Origin: Nicotiana tabacum
Taxonomy: Eukaryota; Streptophyta; Magnoliopsida; Solanales; Solanaceae
Reading direction: 5' to 3'
Length of the DNA: 64,000 nucleotides
NCBI RefSeq assembly: GCF_000715075.1
Contig: NC_134082.1
Location: 208,205,948-208,269,947 of the forward strand
The translations under genes and the position numbers were made by a program. Position 1 is the stretch's first letter; each line of letters begins with the position of its first letter. Below the pieces are notes generated by a model. The model did no database searches and was not told where the DNA came from. It saw only the letters and a program-made list of their open reading frames with translations. This document shows positions 55,725 to 64,000 of this stretch, one piece after another.

Positions 55725-58597
55725 ATGACATCTCCGAATCCTAACCCTAAAAGAATCCCAATTCTTGATAGCTTCCCCAATGCCCCTGTAAGACATAGAA
55801 GAGGAAGAGGAGGCGGGCTTCGTAGCCTAGGATCCGTTTGTGGTGGTGTCTCTGGTTCTGTCATGCCTTCTTCTAGCTCCGGTACTATTTCCAGAGGTTC
55901 TATCACTAAGAAATCTTCCTCTAAAGGTAAAGAACTTCCTGAGCCTCTTCAAGAGCCTTTAGTTGAGGAAATAGTACCCAACGACCTATCTTTTGAGAAT
56001 GATAGGAAATCTCTTCGTGAGCAAGTTGTCAATTTAGAGAAAGCTGACACTTTTCCTTCTTTAATCACTGAACCTTTGGTTTCTATTGTTCGAAAAGATT
56101 GCAACTGGAGAAGTGATTTTCGTATAGTAATCCCTAATCCAAATCAAAGAATATCTTCTTTTAGGATTGGATTTTCTTTTGTTTATACTTACCCCTTCAC
56201 TTTGGGATTTATTCCTGCTATTGACCCAGTCATACTTGATTTCTGTCGTTTTTTCAAAATTTGTTTGGGACAAATTGGTCCCCTTGTATGGAGAACAGTG
56301 GCTTGTTTGAGGTATTTATCTGTTAAAGCCGGTGTTGATTTTTCCTTTCCCCACCTTATTCATCTTTACCACCCCAAGTTATTTTGCAATGGAGTTTTTA
56401 CTCTAACTGCAAGAAGTAAAAGGGTCTTAGTAAGCCCTGAAGATGACAAGGACCGCGAGTGGTACAGCCGTTATGTTGCGGTACGCACAGTTCATTTGGT
56501 GGGGGAAACAAATATCCCCTTCCCTGAGAAGTGGAACTTTGCACGTAAGTTTTTTTTTACTTACCGTTCTTACCTCTTAAGAATTTCAACTTCTTTTCTA
56601 ATTTCATCCTTTTTTGCTTTTCTATAACAACCATGGGAGATGTGGAACCCGTTCCTAATTTTCGTGGTTGGGTAGATTTAATCATGAAAGTCGTGCCTAT
56701 GGAGGCGAGAACGTGGAAATCCATTTCCAATTTACATGGTTGGAAAGTGAAAACTCACGGTATGCATTTCTTTATCATTTTTCGTATGACAAGTCCTTTA
56801 TTTTTCCTAACTTCTTTTTTTTTAAATCCTTCTTTTTGTCAGGATTTGCTATTCGAGGAATGACAACCGAAGTGGCTACTACCCTTCGAGCCTCTTCTGG
56901 TACTTCTCTTTCTGTGGAGAGAACTCAAGCTAGGCTGTCAAATAGGAAAGTTGTAGAAGAAGATTCTGAGGACGATGAAGACGAAAACACCTCTTTGATA
57001 GCTAGACCAAGAGCCAGGAGACGCATAGTTTCCGAGAATGAAGTTGAAGTTACCCCTGTCTATGCCTCTCTTACTGAACCAGTTCACATTCCCTCTGAAG
57101 ATAAAACCACTCCGAGGGACACCAACGAATCTATTCATCGTCTCTTCGTTGGTGGTTTTGAAAGTGGAGAACTAGGTCCAGATTTAGATGAAGTTCCTCT
57201 TTCTTCCTCTGTTCCCATTCCTTCTTTTCCTGCTTTTTTACCTACTTCTGCTCCCTTACCTGCTTCGAGTCCTATGACTCATGTTATTTTCACTTCTTCT
57301 ACCACTCTTCCTTCTATAGTTCCCCCTTCCTCGGTTCAATATGCAGAGGAGGGTTCTAGTAGCAGAAGCTTGGCTATGAGGAGTGTTACGCTTGAAGTTC
57401 CTGCTAACAACAGCCTTTTAAGGAAGTCTGGTGGAGCAGATAACTGGCTTAGGCCTTTGATTGGAGATATTGAGACGAAGAAGATGGACAGCCATAGTTG
57501 CTTAACTTTGATGAATGACATTGTTCATTCTACTTTGAAGGTATTCTTCCTTCACTTACTAACAATTTTTTTTTTTAAAAAAAAATTCTTATTTCTATGA
57601 ATTGTCACTGCAGGCTAACCTCATTGGTACAGAATTGATGGGAAGAATTTCCCTTCTAGAAAAGAAAGCCTGTGAGTCTGAAAAGTCTATCCACGAGGCT
57701 GATGAAATAGCCAGAGGAGCACAGCTAGAAGCAGCCAATTGGAAAGAACAGTTTGAGAATGCTCAGGGAACTATAGAAGAATTGCTAGAGAGTAGAAATC
57801 TCCTGGAGCAACAAAAGCGAGGTTTGACTTCTGAGCTAGCAGTTGCCAAGGCTTCTTCAAGCCAATTTGAGAAAGATAAGGAGCGCCTTGAGTGTTCATT
57901 TTCAGAACAACTATCAAATTGTAGTGAAGAGATCAGAGAACTTAAGGTACTCTTGGCCAAGAAAGAAGAGTATGCAGGGGAGTTAGTGCAAAGCTTGACT
58001 CAAGCTCAAGCTGATTTAAAAATCTCTTCTGATAAGGTACGTACCTTAGAGAGTTCTCATGCCTCCCTTGAAGCATCCCTTGAATCCTCTTTAGCTGAAA
58101 ATCAAGCGTTAAAGAATGATCTTGCTATATGGGAAAGGGAGTATGAACTTCTTGAGGAGAATTTTAACATAGAGGTGAGTTGGGCTTTTCTAAACTCTCG
58201 CCGTGATGCTTTAATGGAGTCCAGTCAAGAAAACTTTGATTTAAACTCAGAGTTGGCCAAAGTTTTAGAGACCATTGAGAGAACCCAACAACCACTTGAC
58301 TTTCCTTCTCCGTCAATTGAAGCTCCCGTGGCTGAAGAACCTTTAAATGAAGAAGTCGTTGCTATGGCAGTTGAAGTTGAAAATGTTGCAATTCCAGCTT
58401 CAGAGGGTGAAACTTCTATGACCCAGTTTATGGAAGCTGAAGCTTCCGTGACTCTTGCTTCCCTCGTTGATTCTAACATTTCAAGCTCAATTGAAACCGT
58501 TCCTGTTGCTGCTTCTTCAGAAGTTGCCACCGTACCTGTGGCTGAAAATGAAATTAATATTGCAACTTCTGATGTGCTAACCCCTTCAATTGGATGA
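55725..58597 (+). CDS. Antisense passenger gene of Tat element, copy B (877 aa, 4 exons)
   Basis: Exons 55725-56544, 56628-56759, 56843-57540 and 57614-58597 join to one open frame of 877 residues. Introns 2 and 3 are GT-AG. Intron 1 has GTAAGT at its start, but its acceptor, AG in copy A, is AA here (56626-56627). The product starts with a Pro/Arg/Ser-rich head (SPNPNPKRIPIL), then a conserved domain (RIGFSFVYTYPFTLGFIPAI; GVFTLTARSKRVLVSPEDD; about residues 110-300) like the plant 'putative gypsy type transposon' domain. Next come an acidic run EEDSEDDEDE with a basic RPRARRR motif, a Ser/Pro-rich stretch, a long Glu/Lys/Leu coiled coil (about 560-750) and a Val/Ala/Glu-rich tail. Function is unknown. 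The acidic and basic motifs and coiled coil suggest a nuclear, self-associating protein, which is inference. It lies opposite to the element's own transcript. Confidence 0.7.
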
Positions 58598-59620
58598 TGG
58601 TTTTATCCCATAGCTTTTAAGGGATTTTTTGGTGAAAGTCCCCAGTTATCATAATGGGGCCCTTGTATAAACTTTTATTGACTAAGTTTCTACTTAGTCT
58701 TTTTAATTATATTAAGAAGTTTTGTTAGTACTTCAATGTGTTCTATTCTTGCCTTTTCCTTACTTATTTAGGACTTATAGAATAGTTTAGAATTTTTATC
58801 CTTTGAAAATGCTTTATGATTCTTCTCATGACTTATTAACATGAGGTTTATAAAAGAGGACCATTTTATTTTATCGACACTTAATGAAGAAGACGTCTCA
58901 ACTTCACAATGGTGTTATAATACGATGAAAGAAATAGGAATACACATATTTTGTATGAAACAACTGTGACAAGTTTTATTCATGAACTTTTACAAGTTTT
59001 TTTGACTATTACATGTATTAAAATCCATCTATGACTTTCTCATAACTGTTTTTCTTGTAACAGATTTTTACAGTGGTGAAATAAACAAGGTTTTTCTTTA
59101 TAACCTGTTTTAGTACATAGCCTTTATGAGTTTGAGAGATGACTCTGTTGTTCTCATGGGAAAAACATTATGATGAATGTCTTGTGTTTGTTGAACACGA
59201 TGATGAATGCTGAAGACTTCGTAACTTTTTCTCAACACTTGTCTCTTTGTGGCCGACTTTTGTTCGATATTCGTACATATCTGTGTATAATATGTAGTCC
59301 CTCAAGTGTTTGAGCGGTGAAGTATGAAGCCTCGAACACTTGTTTATTTCTTTTTATTTGGTCCTTTTCTTGAAACAGAAAAAGATACGGGACTCAGAGG
59401 TGTGATTATAGATGAAGACTGCCTAACTCATGTGTATTTCCATCAGATTAATTGTAACCCTGGGCTGGGAATTTTAGAACACTCCATTTTGCCTTGCAGG
59501 TCGTGACTCATCATTTGGCACGAGTTAGGGTTTTTGCCTAACATCTAAAATCGTTAGTAAAACTTTAATAATTCAAAAGAAAAATTATTAACATGGCGAT
59601 ACCTGACCGTGGGTACTTTT
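58598..59620. other. Tat copy B sequence between antisense gene and pol
   Basis: About 1 kb where the two convergent genes face each other. The part near 58860-58980 is matched in copy A by the reverse complement of about 120-215. A 60-codon plus frame at 59324 looks random. No gene is seen. Confidence 0.6.
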
Positions 59621-62600
59621 TTAGAAGTAATACCTCTTTAAATGAGCGGCATTCCAATGTGAGGGTAAAACTTTGTCGTTCATTGTCTCCAACTCGTATG
59701 CTCCTTTTCCCGCAATGTGACGAACTTTGTATGGTCTTCCCACGTTGGACTTAGCTTTCCTGAATTAGCAGCCTTTGCAGATTGGAACACCTTTTTAAGT
59801 ACGAAGTCCCCAATTTTGAAAAATCTGAGGCGTGCTTTCCTATTGTAATATCGTTCAATTACTTGCTTTTGTGTTGCCATTCTTATCAATGCAGCTTCTC
59901 TTCTTTCTTCAAGCAAATCAAGGTTGACCCGCATCTCTTCATTATTAGATTCCTCCGTTGCCCGAACGTACCGTGTGCTTGGTTCACCTATTTCAACTGG
60001 AATTAAGGCTTCCGCACCATAAACCATTGAAAATGGTGTTTCTCCAGTGCTTGTTTTTGCCGTTGTACGATAAGCCCATAATACTCCAGGTAATACCTCA
60101 GGCCAATTACCTTTTGAATCCTGTAACCTCTTCTTTAAGTTGTTGATAATGACTTTGTTAGTAGATTCCGTTTGTCAATTACCCACTGGATGGTATAGCG
60201 TAGCCGTTATCCTTTTAATCTGCCAACTTTGAAGAAATTCTGTGATTTGAGCTCCTATGAATTGTGGTCCATTGTCACACACGATCTCCTTTGGTGCTCC
60301 AAAGCGGCATATTATATTTCGCCATATGAAGTCTTTAAATTCCTTCTCTCGTACCTGTTTAAATGCTCCTACTTCTACCCATTTAGTGAAATAATCTGTG
60401 AGTACAAGTAGAAACTTTACCTGACCTTTTGATTGTGGAAGTGGACCTACGGTATCCATTCCCCATTTCATAAAGGGCCACAGGGCTATAATAGGGTGTA
60501 GTAACTCAGCTGGTCTGTGCATATTGTTGCCGTATCTTTGACATTTATCACATTTGGACATGAAACTGTTTGCCTTTTCTTCCATCTTAGGCCAATAATA
60601 TCCTGCTCGAATCAATGTTCTTACCAACGACCTTCCCCCTGCGTGATTTCCACAATGTCTTTCGTGCACTTCCCTCATCACATATTCTGTTTGAGAGGGT
60701 CCGAGAGACCGTGCTAGTGGTCCACCGAACAACTTTCGATAAAGATTTCCTTGATAAAAACAATATCGAGCGGCTTTTTTGCGAAGCGCATGAGCCTTCC
60801 CTTTGTCAATAGGCACGGTTCCGTGCTGTAAAAAAGCAATAATTTCGTTTCTCCAATCCCATGTTAGTTGATTAAAATTTACCCTATTCTTATCAGGTTC
60901 GAGAACGGAATGAAATAAATGTGTGACTGAAGCATTTGTGTCGTTTGCTACGTCAGCTGCAGATGCGAGATTAGCTAAAACATCTGCCTCCACATTCTCA
61001 TCTCTTGGGATCTGCATTACCTTCCAAGTTTGGAATTGCTTAATTAGTTCCCGTACCTTTTCGAGATATTCTTGCATTCGAGTTTCCCTGGCTGTATAAG
61101 TCCCCAGCATTTGATTGACCACGAGTTGAGAATCACTCTTGATTATAATTTGTGTTATGCCGAGTTCTCTTGCCAATTCCAAACCTGCAATTACAGCTTC
61201 GTACTCTGCTTCATTGTTAGTTATAGAATGATATTTTATAGCTTGCCTAATAATTTCACCCGTAGGTGGTATGAGAACTATACCCAGACCTGCTCCTTTT
61301 ATATTAGATGATCCATCAGTGAATAAAACCCAAGTCCCCGGGTTTGCACCATTAAAAACTTGTAATTCTTTTTCTGCTTCTAAATGCATCCCCTGGCTAA
61401 AATCAGCCACGAAATCATCTAGTACTTGAGATTTTATAGCGGTACTGGGTTGATAAATGATTTCGTATTCACTTAGTTCTATAGCCCATTTTGCTAATCT
61501 TCCTAACAGTTCGTGTTTATGCAAAATATTTCGAAGCGGAAAAACAGTAACTACAATAATGGGATGACATTGAAGATAATGTCTTAATTTTCTAGATGCC
61601 ATGATCAAAGCTAATGCTAACTTTTCTAGCTGTGGGTATCGTGTCTCAACATCTAATATGGGCTTACTTACATAATAAATAGGAGATTGTTTACCTTGGT
61701 CCTCACGGACTAAAACAGCACTTACCGCAACTTCAGATACAGCCAGATAGATGAGAAGCTTTTCTCTCACCTTTGGTTTTGCCAATAACGGTGGTTTTGA
61801 CAAATAAGCTTTCAAATTTCTAAGGGCTTGTTGTCAATCTTCATTCCATTCAAAATGATCTTGTTTTTTGAGTGCAGAGAAAAACTTAAAACACTTTTCT
61901 GAGGATTTGGAAATAAATCTCCCCAAAGCTGCAATTCTTCTCGTTAATCTTTGAACTTCCTTTTTATTAGTAAGGATATCATGGATTTCTTCTATTGCTT
62001 TAATCTGAGAAGGATTTACCTCAATACCACGGTTAGAAACAAGAAAACCCAAAAATTTACCTGACGCAACTCCAAATGCACATTTTTCTGGGTTGAGTTT
62101 CATATTAAATTTTCGCGAAATTTCAAATGTAACATATAGATGAGAAATATGATCATGAGACTGTTGGGTTTTGACGAGCATATCATCTATATATACCTCC
62201 ATTGTCTTTCCTAAATGTTCTTGGAACATTTTGGTGACCAACCTTTGATAGGTTGCCCCAGCATTTTTGAGACCAAAGGGCATTACTTTATAATAGTAAG
62301 TCCCCCTGTCTGTGATGAAAGAAGTTTTTTCTTCATCACTAGGGTCCATTTTAATTTGGTTGTACCCTGAATATGCATCTAAAAAACTTAAAAGTTCATG
62401 TCCTGCAGTTGCATCAATTAATTGATCTATATGTGGTAAAGGAAAAGAATCTTGTGGACAAGCTTTATTAAGATCTGTATAATCTACACAGACTCGCCAC
62501 TTACCATTTTTCTTAGGTACACCAACTGTGTTGGCTAACCAATTAGGGTATTTTACCTCGCGGATTGACCCAATTTTTAATAGCTTTTGGACCTCATCTT

Positions 62601-64000
62601 GAATCACCTGGTTTTTGAAAGCCCCTTGCTTTCTTTTCTTTTGCTTTATTGGTGTAAAGGATGGGTCTTAGTTTAATTTGTGAGTCATCACATCCGGTGG
62701 TATCCCTGTCATGTCAGCATGGGACCAAGTAAAACAGTCCACGTTAGATTTTAGAAATTCAATTAACATACCTCGCATGTTTGAGTTTAAATTAGCTCCA
62801 GCCTAAACTTTCCGTTCAGGCCATTGCTCAAATAATATCACAACCTCGAGTTTTTTGATGGTTGTTTTGATATTTTCATTCTCCTCAGGTTCTTGAATTG
62901 TATCAGGTCTCGAGTCTAAATCTGTTTTCTCTCGCTCAGTTGAGGTTTGATTGCTGACACCTTCAACTTTTTCCTGTAATTGCTATTTTTCTTTGTTTAC
63001 GGTGCTCGTATCTGTTACAGTGTTGATACTCCTCGCTGTTTGCTGATCCCCTTGAATTTGACAAATCCCCCACGGTGATGGAAATTTCATAACTTGATGT
63101 AGAGTTGACGAAACAGCATCCATATCATGGATCCAAGGCCTCCCCATGATCATATTGTAGGCCATTTCCATATCGACTACCTGAAATTTAGTTTCTTTAA
63201 CAATACCTGCAGCAAAAGTTGTTAGAATTACCTCTCCTTTTTGTTACCACACTTGAATTGTCGAAGCCTGACAAGGTATGCGCCTTGGGTATCATTTTAT
63301 CTTCAGCTTGCATTTCACGTAATACCCTTAGTAGTATAATATTTATGGAACTCCCTGGATCAATCAAAACTCGTTTTACATTAGTATCATGTACAAGTAA
63401 AGATATTACCAGTGCGTCATTATGTGGGGTGATCACTCCTTCGGTATCTGCATCATCGAATGAAATACTTTCATTTTCTAAAACCTGTCGTACCCGTTTC
63501 CCGTGTGTAATTGTTACTTTAGAAACCTTGTTGGAAGCTGTGTAGGTTATGCCGTGAATATCTTCTCCCCCACTTATCACATTCACTGTTCTCTTGGGTG
63601 AAGGAGGCTTTGGTGGCTCTTGCCTATTTTTCATATAGGCTTGTTTACCTTTTTCACTAAGTAAGTTAGTGAGGTACCCTTGCTTCAATAGATGATCCAC
63701 TTCACTCTGCAAGAATCTACATTCTGAAGTTTTGTGTCCGTGATCATTGTGGAATTCGCACCAATGATCTGGATTGCGTCTATTTGGATTTGACCGCATC
63801 TCTTTTGGCCACCGCACCTTATCTCCCATACTTCTCAAAACAGCCACGAGCTCGGAGGTAGTGATATTAAAGTTATATCTGCCGAACCGTGCCTTTAATC
63901 TTCTGTCATCATCTCGCGACTCTTGTCTGTTCCGATCATTTCTGAATTTCGATGAAGAACCAGAGTCCCTATTCCTCGATTTTTGATCATATTGCTGGCT
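59621..64000 (-). pseudogene. gag-pol of Tat copy B, broken
   Basis: The frame enters at 64000. Gag ends with the knuckle-like CEFHNDHGHKTSEC; protease has VLIDPGSS (about 63349-63372). RT holds KNGKWRVCVDYTDLNKACP and YIDDM (about 62178-62197). A first RNase H follows, then a second one of archaeal type (FTDGSSNIKGAG at about 61290-61325, EYEAVIAGLELA, DSQLV). Integrase has the HHCC region (HCGNHAGG...CDKCQRYGN), MDTVG, CDNGPQF, and after the third acidic position a GPY-like end to TAA at 59621. Disruptions: one extra A in an A-run at about 63236-63240, TAG at about 62984, TAG and TAA further on (between 62820 and 62660), TGA at about 61833 before the RNase H part, TGA at about 60172 inside the integrase motif, and one lost G near 59740. 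The ancestral frame is otherwise easily followed, so the copy is fairly young but dead. Confidence 0.9.

Larger units (their letters stand above)
54796..64000 (-). mobile_element. Ty3/gypsy Tat-lineage retrotransposon, copy B (continues past the window)
   Basis: Read on the minus strand: gag end and pol (64000-59621), spacer, an antisense gene (55725-58597, + strand), polypurine tract (55346-55362) and 3' LTR (55345-54796). Dual RNase H domains and the extra antisense frame between pol and the 3' LTR place it in the Tat lineage; gene order PR-RT-RNH-IN is that of Ty3/gypsy. The 5' LTR and most of gag are beyond 64000. Confidence 0.9.

Noticed and set aside
59621..64000. Endogenous pararetrovirus
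   Set aside because: Presence of integrase, LTRs, a polypurine tract and the Tat-type second RNase H, and absence of movement or coat protein signs, identify an LTR retrotransposon.

Overview
This is a stretch of nuclear genome from a flowering plant. Spliced GT-AG genes of plant families sit far apart in AT-rich DNA filled with nested retrotransposons and small DNA transposons. The repeats (SINEs with a (TTG)n tail, an Au-type SINE, hAT and Tourist-like MITEs, Tork-like Ty1/copia and Tat-lineage Ty3/gypsy elements) suggest a member of the Solanaceae, perhaps Nicotiana. That assignment is inference from repeat and protein resemblance; no search was possible. Layout: 1-4222 is the 3' end of a Tat-lineage gypsy element (copy A, sense +) inserted in a decayed copia element (copia 1, sense -, to 9354). 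From 13027 to 16724 lies an intact nine-exon gene for a 518-residue DUF1336/EDR2-like protein. Two small minus-strand reading frames follow (17479-17901, unrecognised; 19000-19317, a short 'RQGSSG' protein). From 19863 to about 28525 is a prolyl 4-hydroxylase gene ruined by a full-length copia element with both LTRs (copia 2), an hAT MITE, a TRIM LTR fragment and an Au-like SINE. At 28973-32427 a copia element (copia 3) has lost gag, protease and half of integrase and carries a TRIM body in their place; its 3' LTR holds a SINE. A two-exon glycerol-3-phosphate acyltransferase gene lies at 34192-36277 (-). The interval 36278-40450 is made of MITE/MULE-like DNA, an orphan RNase H fragment, a 43-bp tandem repeat and nested hAT elements. 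At 40451-46317 is a decayed copia element (copia 4) with two LTRs that are identical. A two-exon D6PK-type AGC kinase gene lies at 49086-51292 (-). A probable solo LTR (52616 to about 54479) precedes a second Tat element (copy B, 54796 to beyond 64000, sense -). The three ordinary genes (EDR2-like, GPAT, D6PK-like) are intact and unrelated in function: membrane or lipid-linked defence signalling, cutin/suberin-type lipid synthesis, and control of polar auxin transport. They show no operon-like organisation. The most unusual feature is shared by the two Tat elements. Between pol and the 3' LTR each carries a gene on the antisense strand with its own TATA-like box and four exons. The introns fall at the same places and phases in both copies. 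Copy B reads through all four exons as 877 residues but has lost one splice acceptor; copy A is broken by at least four stop codons.
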